Shown piece by piece: positions 32,351-40,637 of a stretch of DNA of 63,602 nucleotides (position 1 is its first letter; every line of letters begins with the position of its first letter). The notes beneath the pieces are model-generated. The model saw only the letters and a program-made list of their open reading frames with translations, made no database searches and was not told the origin of the DNA. The stretch covers positions 160,892 to 224,493 of the forward strand of contig NZ_LGLN01000086.1 of the NCBI RefSeq assembly GCF_001293775.1, written 5' to 3'. Source of the DNA: Pseudomonas syringae pv. cilantro (GTDB taxonomy: Bacteria > Pseudomonadota > Gammaproteobacteria > Pseudomonadales > Pseudomonadaceae). The position numbers and the translations under genes are program-made.

Positions 32351-34411
32351 TCAAAAATCCTTACACAGCCGCAAGCCGTCATAGATCGCCGCATGTGTGT
32401 TGCGCTGCGCCACACAGTCCCCGATACGGAACAGCAGGTAACCATCACCCGGCTCGCTCAACGAAGGCTGTGGCTGAATGGCGAACAGTGCGTCGATGTC
32501 GATCTGGCCCTTGTTTCGCGAGCCTTCCTTGAGCGCGTAATAAATCGCTTCGTCCGGTCGCACGCCGTTTTCAACGACTACCTGATCGACCACCCGTTCC
32601 TCCTTGGCCCCGGTGTATTCGTTTTCCAGAACGGCAACCAGCTTGTCGCCCTCGCGATAGACCTTTTCCAGCATCATGTCGCCGGTCATGATCACTTCCT
32701 TGGGGTACATGCTGCGGTAGTAGGTCGGAAACGAAGTGCCGCCAATTGCCACGCCCGGCTTGATGTCATCGGTAACGATTTCCACCTGGCTGCCTTTGTC
32801 AGCCAGGAAGTCAGCCACAGACATGCCGGTGAACTCGCAGATGGTGTCGTAGACCAGCACGTTCTTGCCCGGCGCGACCTTGCCGTCCAGCACGTCCCAA
32901 CTGCTGACCACCAGCCCTTCTGCTGCGCCCCAGTGCTCGTTCTGTTCCAGAAAAGGATGACCGCCCACCGCCAGCACCACGATGTCCGGGCGCAGGTCGA
33001 GAATGGTCGCCGCATCGGCGGCGATGCCCAGGCGCAGATCGACTTTCAGGCGTGCCAGTTCCAGCTGGAACCAGCGCGTGATACCGGCAATCTGGTCACG
33101 TTGCGGAGCCTTCGATGCGGTGGTGATCTGCCCGCCGATAAACGCTTTTTTCTCGAACAGCGTCACATCATGGCCGCGCTCGGCGGATACCCGCGCCGCT
33201 TCCATGCCGGCAGGACCGGCACCGACCACCACGACCTTGCGTTTTGGCCCGGCAGATTTGTCGATGATGTGCGGCACGCCCATGTACTCACGGGACGTGG
33301 CGGCATTCTGGATGCACAGCACATCCAGCCCTTGATACTGACGGTCGATGCAGTAGTTGGCACCCACGCATTGCTTGATCTGGTCAATCTGACCCATTTT
33401 GATCTTGGCGATCAGGTGCGGGTCGGCGATGTGCGCGCGGGTCATGCCGACCATGTCGACGTAGCCGCCTTCCAGAATGCGCGTGGCCTGATTCGGGTCC
33501 TTGATGTTCTGCGCGTGCAGCACCGGCACTTTCACCACTTCCTTGATGCCGGCGGCCAGATGCAGGAACGGCTCCGGTGGATAACTCATGTTCGGGATGA
33601 CGTTGGCCAGGGTGTTGTGGGTGTCGCAACCCGAGCCCACCACGCCGAGGAAATCGATCATGCCGGTGTCGTCGTAATACTTGGCGATCTGTTTCATGTC
33701 CTCATGGCTAAGCCCGTCTGGGTGAAACTCGTCGCCGCAGATGCGCAGGCCGACGCAGAAGTCCGGGCCGACTTCCTTGCGCACGGCCTTGATGACTTCC
33801 AGACCAAAGCGCATGCGATTTTCGAAACTGCCGCCCCATTCATCGGTGCGCTTGTTGACCCGAGGGCTCCAGAACTGGTCGATCATGTGCTGATGCACGG
33901 CAGACAATTCGACGCCGTCCAGCCCGCCAGCCTTGGCGCGGGCCGCTGCGCTGGCGTAATTGCCGATCACGCGCCAGATTTCTTCCGGCTCAATGGTCTT
34001 GCACGTTGCCCGGTGCACCGGTTCGCGAATGCCCGAGGGCGACATCAGGGTCGGCCAGTGATCACCGTCCCAGCGCGAGCGTCGGCCCATGTGGGTAATC
34101 TGGATCATGATCTTCGCGCCGTGCTTGTGCATGGCGTCGGCGAGGTTCTGAAAGTGCGGGATAATCCTGTCGGTGGCCAGATTGACCGACTTCCACCAGC
34201 CTTGCGGGCTGTCGATGGCGACGCTTGAAGAGCCGCCGCAGATTGCCAGACCAATTCCGCCCTTGGCTTTCTCTTCGTAATACTTCACGTAACGATCAGT
34301 AGTCATGCCGCCGTCAGTGGCGTAAACCTCGGCGTGCGCGGTGCTCAGCACACGATTGCGGATGGTGAGTTTGCCGATCTGGATCGGCTGGAACATCGCT
34401 TCGAAAGCCAT
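32351..34411 (-). CDS. dgcA: Dimethylglycine demethylase subunit DgcA
   Basis: A 686-residue protein of the old-yellow-enzyme / 2,4-dienoyl-CoA-reductase-like family. The N-terminal FMN barrel (residues 1-350) has RNRVLSTAHAEVYATDGGMTTDRY and the ITHMGRRS loop. Cysteines of a 4Fe-4S cluster lie in CVGANYCIDRQYQGLDVLCIQNAATSR. The C-terminal FAD/NAD domain starts VVVVGAGPAGMEAARVSAERGHDVTLFE. It converts dimethylglycine to sarcosine together with DgcB and the ETF pair. It is full length and 15 bp after the DUF5943-like gene. Confidence 0.92.
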   Translation of the reverse strand: MAFEAMFQPIQIGKLTIRNRVLSTAHAEVYATDGGMTTDRYVKYYEEKAKGGIGLAICGGSSSVAIDSPQGWWKSVNLATDRIIPHFQNLADAMHKHGAKIMIQITHMGRRSRWDGDHWPTLMSPSGIREPVHRATCKTIEPEEIWRVIGNYASAAARAKAGGLDGVELSAVHQHMIDQFWSPRVNKRTDEWGGSFENRMRFGLEVIKAVRKEVGPDFCVGLRICGDEFHPDGLSHEDMKQIAKYYDDTGMIDFLGVVGSGCDTHNTLANVIPNMSYPPEPFLHLAAGIKEVVKVPVLHAQNIKDPNQATRILEGGYVDMVGMTRAHIADPHLIAKIKMGQIDQIKQCVGANYCIDRQYQGLDVLCIQNAATSREYMGVPHIIDKSAGPKRKVVVVGAGPAGMEAARVSAERGHDVTLFEKKAFIGGQITTASKAPQRDQIAGITRWFQLELARLKVDLRLGIAADAATILDLRPDIVVLAVGGHPFLEQNEHWGAAEGLVVSSWDVLDGKVAPGKNVLVYDTICEFTGMSVADFLADKGSQVEIVTDDIKPGVAIGGTSFPTYYRSMYPKEVIMTGDMMLEKVYREGDKLVAVLENEYTGAKEERVVDQVVVENGVRPDEAIYYALKEGSRNKGQIDIDALFAIQPQPSLSEPGDGYLLFRIGDCVAQRNTHAAIYDGLRLCKDF

Positions 34412-34426
34412 AACCCGATCCTCGAT

Positions 34427-34957
34427 TTACAGCGGCTTGACGACGAACAGTCCGTCGTCGTGGCCCTCTTCGGAACCCCCGTAGACCTGCTCGGCAACGG
34501 TGCGGATCGAGCTGCCGCTGGCAGCCAGAATCTGGTCCATCGCGCCGGCGAACCAGCCGGTGAACATGTAATCGACCTTGCGCCCGACCTTGCCGTAGAC
34601 GTACACGAAGCAGGAGTGCTCCAGCTTCACACTGGCAGTGCCTTTCTCGACGTCGATGTCCTTGATCTTGAACAGGCCCCAGCCACGCTGCGACAGGCGC
34701 TTCATGTAGTGCTCGAACACCGCTACGCCTTCCAGGCCATGGCATTCAGCTTCTTTTTCACACCAGTGCCAGGCGGATTTGTAACCGGCCTTGTAGAGAA
34801 TGTCGGCGTAGGCGTCAGCGCCCAGCACTTCTTCGATGCCCATGTGGTTATTGACGAAAAAGTGCCGTGGCACGTACAGCATCGGCAACGCATCGGAAGT
34901 CCAGACGCCGGTCTCGCTGTCGACTTCGATGGGCAGTTGCGGGGCGATTTTAGCCAT
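34427..34957 (-). CDS. DUF5943 / 4-vinyl-reductase-like protein of the betaine cluster
   Basis: A 176-residue soluble protein conserved in this position in pseudomonads (the homologue of P. aeruginosa PA5397 by gene order). It has a V4R-like small-ligand fold pattern: ADAYADILYKAGYKSAWHWCEKEAECHG near residues 50-80, then KLEHSCFVYVYGKVGRKVDYMFTGWFAGAM. Conserved cysteines and histidines could bind metal. The start at 34957 (MAKIAPQLP) has GGAG 9 bp upstream; the longer frame adds 20 unconserved residues. Its role in dimethylglycine breakdown is not established. Confidence 0.75.
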   Translation of the reverse strand: MAKIAPQLPIEVDSETGVWTSDALPMLYVPRHFFVNNHMGIEEVLGADAYADILYKAGYKSAWHWCEKEAECHGLEGVAVFEHYMKRLSQRGWGLFKIKDIDVEKGTASVKLEHSCFVYVYGKVGRKVDYMFTGWFAGAMDQILAASGSSIRTVAEQVYGGSEEGHDDGLFVVKPL

Positions 34958-35040
34958 GGGGTCAAACTCCAGATGATTCGGGTTACACCCACCGCCGTCA
35001 GGGCCGTGGGGGTTCAATTCGATTAGCGATGGCTGGCGGG

Positions 35041-36018
35041 TTACTCGCCCCAGACGTCGGCCAGAACATTGACCCAGTTCTCGCCCATGATCTTGCGCAC
35101 CACGCGCTCGGGATGGCCGCGTTTGAGCAGGGTTTCAGTCAGGTTGGGAAATTCGCCCACGGTACGGATGCCCAGCGGATTGATGATCTTGCCGAAGCTG
35201 GTCAGGCGCCGGGCGTAACCCTTGTCGTGGGTCAGGTATTCGAAAAAGTCCTGGCCGTGGCCCTGAGTGAAATCAGTGCCGATACCGATGGCGTCCTCAC
35301 CGACGATGTTCATCACGTATTCAATGGCTTCGGCGTAATCGTCGATGGTCGACTCGATGCCCTTGGCCAGGAACGGCGCGAACATGGTCACGCCGACAAA
35401 GCCGCCGTGGTCGGCGATGAACTTCAGTTCCGCGTCGGATTTGTTGCGCGGGTGCTCCTTGAGCCCGGACGGCAGGCAGTGGGAATAGCAGACCGGCTTT
35501 TTCGATTCGAGAATGACTTCTTCAGAGGTTTTAGAGCCGACGTGAGACAGGTCACACATCACCCCGACGCGGTTCATCTCGGCGACGATTTCACGTCCGA
35601 AACCCGAGAGGCCGCCGTCACGCTCATAGCAGCCGGTGCCGACCAGATTCTGGGTGTTGTAGCACATCTGCACGATGCCGACGCCGAGCTGCTTGAAGAT
35701 CTCGACATAGCCGATCTGGTCTTCGTAAGCGTGCGCGTTCTGGAAGCCGAAGAGGATGCCGGTCTTGCCCAGTTCCTTGGCGCTGCGGATGTCGGCGGTG
35801 GTGTGCACCGGCATGACCAGGTCGCTGTTTTCGCGCATCAGCTTCTGGCTGGTGCAGATGCTGTTGATGGTGGCCTGGAAGCCTTCCCATACTGAAACAG
35901 TGCAGTTGGCCATGGTCAGGCCACCTTTGCGCATGTCTTCAAACAGCTCGCGATTCCATTTGGCGATGATCAGCCCGTCAATAACGATGCTGTCGGCGTG
36001 CAGTTCGGCTGGGCTCAT
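35041..36018 (-). CDS. Peptidase M19-type dipeptidase-like protein of the betaine cluster
   Basis: A 325-residue member of the membrane dipeptidase (M19) family, the first gene of the dgc unit. Later M19 motifs are present (CDLSHVGSKTSEEVI, KPVCYSHC, GFVGVTMFAPF, GIGTDFTQGHG). The N-terminal H-x-D metal motif of typical M19 enzymes is replaced: the stretch reads DGLIIAKWNRELFEDMRKGG, without histidine. The start at 36018 has AGGGGA 8 bp upstream; the upstream 70 residues of the open frame are not protein-like. It may act on an N-methylated or pathway-linked substrate rather than ordinary dipeptides. Confidence 0.85.
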   Translation of the reverse strand: MSPAELHADSIVIDGLIIAKWNRELFEDMRKGGLTMANCTVSVWEGFQATINSICTSQKLMRENSDLVMPVHTTADIRSAKELGKTGILFGFQNAHAYEDQIGYVEIFKQLGVGIVQMCYNTQNLVGTGCYERDGGLSGFGREIVAEMNRVGVMCDLSHVGSKTSEEVILESKKPVCYSHCLPSGLKEHPRNKSDAELKFIADHGGFVGVTMFAPFLAKGIESTIDDYAEAIEYVMNIVGEDAIGIGTDFTQGHGQDFFEYLTHDKGYARRLTSFGKIINPLGIRTVGEFPNLTETLLKRGHPERVVRKIMGENWVNVLADVWGE

Positions 36019-36245
36019 CAGGCTGTCCCCTTTTAGATTGCGGCGCACCGAATCGGCTGTCGGCGCTAATAGGGTCAGCATATGCCGGAGGGTTGCGCGA
36101 GCCGGGTGCAAAAACGACAGGGGGTTTGCCGAAAGCGTCAAGATGCGATAAAGGGCGACAGCACTTCGTCGGGCGGTGTTGTAAACCTGTTCATTGTCTC
36201 GCGCTTGAGACAGAATCAGGCGTATCACTGGATCGGAGCGACTCG

Positions 36246-36656
36246 ATGAAAACGTTTTTGCTGACCCTGGCCCTGATGGCGACGGCTGTAACAGGCGTAC
36301 AGGCTGCTCAGAACCCTGACGCCACGCCGTGCGACGGTGTTGAAGACGGCAAGCAGACGCTGGAGTGCTCGGCTTACAGCCGGACGACCGCTGAACAGTT
36401 GCTCAAGGAAAACTTCGACAATCTGCTCAAGCGTGTTCAATCCCAGTTCGTTGCCAACAAGACGCAATTCAACGATTTTACGAGCAAACTCAAAACCGCC
36501 CAACAAGCCTGGGAGAAGCTGCGCGACGCTGACTGTGCCGTTGAAGTATTCCCCTCTGCAGCGGGCAGCAAGGCGTTCACCATCAGTGAAAACGACTGCA
36601 TCGCGCGCATGAGCGACGAGCGCTCGGAGTATCTGGAGTCGATAGCTCAGGAATAA
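36246..36656 (+). CDS. LprI/DUF1311-family secreted protein (lysozyme-inhibitor-like)
   Basis: A 136-residue protein with a signal peptide (MKTFLLTLALMATAVTGVQA) followed by a cysteine-paired helical domain: CDGVEDGKQTLECSAYSRTTAEQLL, QAWEKLRDADCAVE, ISENDCIARMSDERSEYL. This is the LprI/DUF1311 pattern, members of which bind lysozyme. It is probably periplasmic. The start at 36246 has GGAG 8 bp upstream. A second lysozyme-inhibitor-like gene lies at 38548. Confidence 0.75.
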   Translation: MKTFLLTLALMATAVTGVQAAQNPDATPCDGVEDGKQTLECSAYSRTTAEQLLKENFDNLLKRVQSQFVANKTQFNDFTSKLKTAQQAWEKLRDADCAVEVFPSAAGSKAFTISENDCIARMSDERSEYLESIAQE

Positions 36657-36712
36657 CGTCTACGATGAGATAACCTGCGTCTTTTATATGAACGAGCTCA
36701 TCAGGTTTTCTC

Positions 36713-37132
36713 ATGATTATTTGCGGTGTAGAAATCAAAGGCAGCGAAGCCATTTTTGCCCTTGCCACTCGACAGAATGGCAGCATCGAGCACTTGCCGC
36801 TCGCGACGAAGAAACTCGCGCTGGAGGACGATGACGAAGCTGCCAACGTCAAAACCTTCGCCACGCAGCTCGCCGGGTTCGTGCGCGAGAACGGCGTCAG
36901 CCATGTCGTGATCAAAAAACGCATGAAGAAGGGCGAATTCGCCGGCGGCCCGACCACGTTCAAGATCGAAACCATCTTCCAGCTGATGTCCGACTGCGAA
37001 GTGCTGCTGATCTCGCCACAGACCGTCAATGCGCAGAACAAGAAACACACCTTCGCCCTGCCCCACACGCTGAACAAGTACCAGCACGAGGCTTACAAGG
37101 CGGCGTGTGCGGGGTTGATGAAGAGCGTTTAG
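36713..37132 (+). CDS. DUF3010 family protein
   Basis: A 139-residue cytosolic protein of the DUF3010 family, beginning MIICGVEIKGSEAIFAL and ending HTLNKYQHEAYKAAC. The fold has an RNase-H-like look (GVEIKG...), with alternating strands and a conserved KKRMKKGEFAGGPTTFKIET segment. Its biochemical role is unknown. It is followed by a REP-like repeat and the bidirectional terminator shared with fba. Confidence 0.75.
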   Translation: MIICGVEIKGSEAIFALATRQNGSIEHLPLATKKLALEDDDEAANVKTFATQLAGFVRENGVSHVVIKKRMKKGEFAGGPTTFKIETIFQLMSDCEVLLISPQTVNAQNKKHTFALPHTLNKYQHEAYKAACAGLMKSV

Positions 37133-37148
37133 CGCTCAAACGTAGAGC

Positions 37149-37260
37149 CTTGTGGGAGCGAGCTTGCTCGCGAAGAGGCCAGCCCCGTACTACAACTTCC
37201 TCCCCCCGAAATCGGGCGGCTGGACTATAGCTTTCGTGAGCAAGCTCACTCACACAAGGG
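37149..37260. repeat. REP-like repeat, copy 5 (divergent)
   Basis: The arm TTGTGGGAGCGAGCTTGCTCGCGAA (about 37150) faces TTCGTGAGCAAGCTCACTCACACAA (about 37233). The arms are less alike than in the other copies. It lies between the convergent DUF3010 and fba genes. Confidence 0.6.
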
Positions 37261-37326
37261 ATTTATATCCAGCCGGAAAGCTTTGCGTCACATTCATCTG
37301 TCGCACAACTACTTTTGAACTGACAT

Positions 37327-37354
37327 AAAAAAACCCGCATTTCTGCGGGTTTTT
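37327..37354. terminator. Bidirectional intrinsic terminator between DUF3010 gene and fba
   Basis: AAACCCGCA (37331-37339) and TGCGGGTTT (37344-37352) form a 9-bp stem with a TTTC loop. An A-run precedes it and a T-run follows, so it can stop transcription from both sides. Confidence 0.85.
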
Positions 37355-37369
37355 CAATGCTCAGTCAAC

Positions 37370-38434
37370 TCAGTTGACCTTGGCATCCAGCTCGCCACGA
37401 GCGTAGCGTTCGAACATGGCGTCCAGGGAGATCGGTTTGATCTTCGAGGCGTTGCCAGCGGTACCGAAAGCTTCGTAGCGGGCGATACACACGTCACGCA
37501 TGGCCGAAACGGTCTTGGCCAAGTACTTGCGCGGGTCGAACTCGCTCGGGTTTTTGGCCATGAATTCGCGGATGGCACCAGTGGAAGCCAGACGCAGGTC
37601 GGTGTCGATGTTGACCTTGCGCACACCGTGCTTGATGCCTTCAACGATTTCTTCGACCGGTACACCGTAGGTTTCTTTGATGTCGCCGCCGAACTCGTTG
37701 ATGATCTTCAGCCACTCCTGAGGAACCGACGAAGAACCGTGCATCACCAAGTGAGTGTTAGGGATGCGCTTGTGGATTTCTTTGATGCGCTCGATCGCCA
37801 GAATGTCGCCAGTAGGCGGCTTGGTGAACTTGTAAGCACCGTGGCTGGTGCCGATGGCGATGGCCAGGGCATCGACCTGGGTGCGCTTGACGAAGTCAGC
37901 CGCTTCTTCCGGGTCAGTCAGCATCTGGCTATGATCCAGAACGCCTTCGGCGCCGACGCCGTCTTCTTCACCCGCCATACCGGTTTCCAGCGAACCCAGC
38001 ACGCCCAGCTCACCTTCCACGGAAACGCCGCAGGCGTGAGCAAACGACACCACGCGGCGGGTCACGTCGACGTTATAGTCGTAATCCGCCGGAGACTTGC
38101 CGTCTTCGCGCAGCGAGCCGTCCATCATGACCGAGCTGAAGCCTAGCTGGATAGAGCGCTGGCAGATGTCAGGGCTGGTGCCGTGGTCCTGGTGCATGAC
38201 CACCGGAATGTGCGGGAATTCTTCTATGGCCGCGAGGATCAGGTGACGCAGAAACGGGGCACCGGCGTATTTACGCGCACCGGCCGAAGCCTGAACGATC
38301 ACCGGGGAGTCGGTCTTGTCGGCCGCTTCCATAATGGCGCGCATCTGTTCCAGGTTGTTCACGTTGAAAGCTGGAACGCCATAGCCGAATTCGGCTGCGT
38401 GGTCCAACATCTGGCGCATGCTGATAAGTGCCAT
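37370..38434 (-). CDS. fba: Fructose-bisphosphate aldolase, class II
   Basis: A 354-residue metal-dependent aldolase of the class IIA/B type that interconverts fructose-1,6-bisphosphate with dihydroxyacetone phosphate and glyceraldehyde 3-phosphate. Zinc ligands are in VVMHQDHGTS (about residue 80), GELGVLGSLE (about 140), and TSHGAYKF / VMHGSSSVP (about 200-240); phosphate binding is in GVRKVNIDTDLRLA. GGAGAG precedes the ATG. Gene order to pgk and metK matches P. aeruginosa PA0555 to PA0546. Confidence 0.95.
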   Translation of the reverse strand: MALISMRQMLDHAAEFGYGVPAFNVNNLEQMRAIMEAADKTDSPVIVQASAGARKYAGAPFLRHLILAAIEEFPHIPVVMHQDHGTSPDICQRSIQLGFSSVMMDGSLREDGKSPADYDYNVDVTRRVVSFAHACGVSVEGELGVLGSLETGMAGEEDGVGAEGVLDHSQMLTDPEEAADFVKRTQVDALAIAIGTSHGAYKFTKPPTGDILAIERIKEIHKRIPNTHLVMHGSSSVPQEWLKIINEFGGDIKETYGVPVEEIVEGIKHGVRKVNIDTDLRLASTGAIREFMAKNPSEFDPRKYLAKTVSAMRDVCIARYEAFGTAGNASKIKPISLDAMFERYARGELDAKVN

Positions 38435-38547
38435 TGTCTGTCTCTCTCCCGTTAGGGTCGTTGATCGTGCAGCCTGCCGTAGTGGCGGCCGCTATTCAAG
38501 TTATAAGCATGGTCGCAAGGACCAGGCGTGTGTGCCAAAGGTCCGAC

Positions 38548-38874
38548 TTATCTGGCTTTGCAGCCGCGACCGATCAGATCGTTGGTAGCGTCCCAGTAGA
38601 TCAGGCCTTCGCTACCCTTGTTGACGAATGCCAACACATTATTGCTGTACAGCGTGCCACTGGCAGCGCCGGGTTCGGCCTTGAGCCTGAACACCTGATC
38701 GCTCTGGTTCAGACGTACATCGACTTCCTTCTGGGCCGAGTCGATATAACGCCAGTGAACCTCGGCATTGCTGTCACAGACCCAGCGATTCCACGGGTCA
38801 TTCTGCTGCGGAGTGCTCATGCTCGAACATCCGCCAAGCACCGCCAACGCCACTAGGGCAAACAAGCCTTTCAT
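38548..38874 (-). CDS. MliC-like lipoprotein (inhibitor of C-type lysozyme)
   Basis: A 108-residue lipoprotein with signal MKGLFALVALAVLGGC (lipobox LGGC). The mature part has the MliC pattern: a first cysteine in WVCDSNAEVHWRY, the ASGTLYSNN turn (SGxxY), the FVNKGSEGLIYW segment (KGxxA-like), and a last cysteine in GRGCKAR that would close the disulfide. MliC proteins sit in the outer membrane and block host lysozyme. The start at 38874 has AGGAG 7 bp upstream. It could be a divergent relative without lysozyme binding. Confidence 0.7.
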   Translation of the reverse strand: MKGLFALVALAVLGGCSSMSTPQQNDPWNRWVCDSNAEVHWRYIDSAQKEVDVRLNQSDQVFRLKAEPGAASGTLYSNNVLAFVNKGSEGLIYWDATNDLIGRGCKAR

Positions 38875-38907
38875 CAATTCTCCTGCCTGCCCTGCCAAAC
38901 CGTTGAA

Positions 38908-39105
38908 TCAGGGGCAGTTCTGTTCCTGTTTACTGTCGTCGGCCGGTTCACCCGTGACGTGCGCCTCGACCCGTTGAGTATTCTCGGTCGTTGGCACATT
39001 CACAGAAGCCGGGCTGAATATCTGGCACGTCCTGGCATGCGAGCCAGAACCGGTGCAGCCAGCCAGTGCAACACAGCTCATCAAAGCCAGGGCAGCGATC
39101 TTCAT
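38908..39105 (-). CDS. Small lipoprotein of unknown function
   Basis: A 65-residue protein with a lipoprotein signal MKIAALALMSCVALAGC (lipobox LAGC), a Ser/Gly-rich linker and a short polar tail with two further cysteines. AAGGAG 8 bp upstream supports the start at 39105. No function was recognised. It lies between the MliC-like gene and another small lipoprotein gene, all on the minus strand. Confidence 0.65.
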   Translation of the reverse strand: MKIAALALMSCVALAGCTGSGSHARTCQIFSPASVNVPTTENTQRVEAHVTGEPADDSKQEQNCP

Positions 39106-39191
39106 GACGAAACTCCTTCTTCGGAAAAAATATCCACTCAATGAAGACCGCCGAAGCGCGTCAATGTTGCCAAAAGGGTTTCAGGCCCGAA

Positions 39192-39425
39192 CTACAGGCA
39201 ACCCACACCACCTGTCGTTCTGGGCATGAATTCGTACCTGTCCCAGACTTCCTGACCACCACGCTTATAGATCACCGGCACGGTCTCGGCCTGCCAGCCC
39301 GCCTGGTAGCAGCTCAACTGGAGCAACGGGTTCGGAGTGCCTGCCTCCACCTCTTCAGCATCAGGCTTGCTCGCACAACCGGCCAGCAAACCTGCGATGA
39401 GCACCCACGGTAACGCCCTGACCAT
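39192..39425 (-). CDS. Small lipoprotein of unknown function
   Basis: A 77-residue protein with signal MVRALPWVLIAGLLAGC (lipobox LAGC) and a mature region containing two conserved-looking cysteines (LQLSCYQAGW and GGVGCL). AAGGAG precedes the ATG. It is 27 bp downstream of pgk and is probably read from the same transcript. No function was recognised. Confidence 0.7.
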   Translation of the reverse strand: MVRALPWVLIAGLLAGCASKPDAEEVEAGTPNPLLQLSCYQAGWQAETVPVIYKRGGQEVWDRYEFMPRTTGGVGCL

Positions 39426-39452
39426 TGCCTACTCCTTGTCCAAAGCCTTCAT

Positions 39453-40616
39453 TCAGGCCTTGGCACGTTGTTCGAGCATTTCAACCGCGGGCAGAACCTT
39501 GCCTTCCACGAATTCGAGAAAGGCACCGCCGCCGGTGGAGATGTAGGAAATCTGTTTTGCCACGCCATACTTGTCGATCGCCGCCAGCGTATCGCCGCCG
39601 CCCGCGATGGAAAACGCGCGGCTTTCACCGATGGCCTTGGCCAGCGTTTTGGTGCCTTCGCCGAACTGGTCGAATTCGAACACGCCGACCGGACCGTTCC
39701 ACAGGATAGTCCCGGAAGATTTCAACAATTCGGCGAACTGCGCAGCTGTCTTCGGGCCGATGTCCAGAATCATGTCGTCATCGGCGACGTCAGCGATCAG
39801 CTTGACGGTTGCAGTCGCGCTCTCGGCGAATTCCTTGGCGACCACCACGTCAGTCGGCAACGGCACGCTGACCTTGGCGGCGATGGCGCGCGCGGTGTCG
39901 AGCAGATCCGGCTCATACAACGACTTGCCGACCTTGTGACCGGCTGCGGCCAGGAAGGTGTTGGCAATGCCGCCGCCGACGATCAACTGATTGCAGATGC
40001 CGCTCAGGCTGTTGAGCACGTCCAGCTTGGTGGACACCTTGGAACCGGCGACGATGGCGGTCATGGGTTGGGCCGGAGCGCCCAGCGCCTTGCCCAGCGC
40101 ATCCAGTTCAGCCGCCAGCAACGGGCCAGCCGCTGCCACTTTGGCGAACTTCGCAACGCCGTGGGTGGAACCCTCTGCGCGGTGAGCCGTCCCGAAAGCG
40201 TCCATCACGAACACGTCGCAGAGTGCCGCGTACTTCTGCGCCAGCTCATCGGCGTTCTTTTTCTCGCCCTTGTTGAAGCGAACATTCTCGAACAGGACGA
40301 CATCACCGGCCTTCACGTCGACACCGTCCAGATAATCAGCAACCAGTGGAACGTCGCGACCCAATGCCTTGCTCAGGTACTCGGCAACCGGCTTCAGGCT
40401 GTTCTCGGCCGAAAACTCGCCCTCGGTCGGACGACCCAAGTGCGAGCAGATCATGACCGCCGCGCCTTTTTCCAGCGCCAGCTTGATGGTCGGCAGCGAA
40501 GCAAGGATACGCGCGTCACTGCTGACAACGCCGTCCTTGACCGGGACGTTGAGGTCTTCACGGATCAGTACACGTTTACCTTGCAGATCGAGGTCGGTCA
40601 TCTTCAACACGGTCAT
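39453..40616 (-). CDS. pgk: Phosphoglycerate kinase
   Basis: A 387-residue glycolytic kinase transferring phosphate from 1,3-bisphosphoglycerate to ADP. Diagnostic segments are RVLIREDLNVPVKDG at the N-terminus, SHLGRPTEGEF near residue 65, VFVMDAFGTAHRAEGSTHGV near 145, VAGSKVSTKLDVL near 195 and WNGPVGVFEFDQF near 320, then GGGDTLAAI. The start at 40616 (MTVLKMTDL) matches the family N-terminus, with AGGAA 6 bp upstream. It is 21 bp from epd. Confidence 0.95.
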   Translation of the reverse strand: MTVLKMTDLDLQGKRVLIREDLNVPVKDGVVSSDARILASLPTIKLALEKGAAVMICSHLGRPTEGEFSAENSLKPVAEYLSKALGRDVPLVADYLDGVDVKAGDVVLFENVRFNKGEKKNADELAQKYAALCDVFVMDAFGTAHRAEGSTHGVAKFAKVAAAGPLLAAELDALGKALGAPAQPMTAIVAGSKVSTKLDVLNSLSGICNQLIVGGGIANTFLAAAGHKVGKSLYEPDLLDTARAIAAKVSVPLPTDVVVAKEFAESATATVKLIADVADDDMILDIGPKTAAQFAELLKSSGTILWNGPVGVFEFDQFGEGTKTLAKAIGESRAFSIAGGGDTLAAIDKYGVAKQISYISTGGGAFLEFVEGKVLPAVEMLEQRAKA

Positions 40617-40637
40617 GAGCATTCCTGTTTTTTACTG

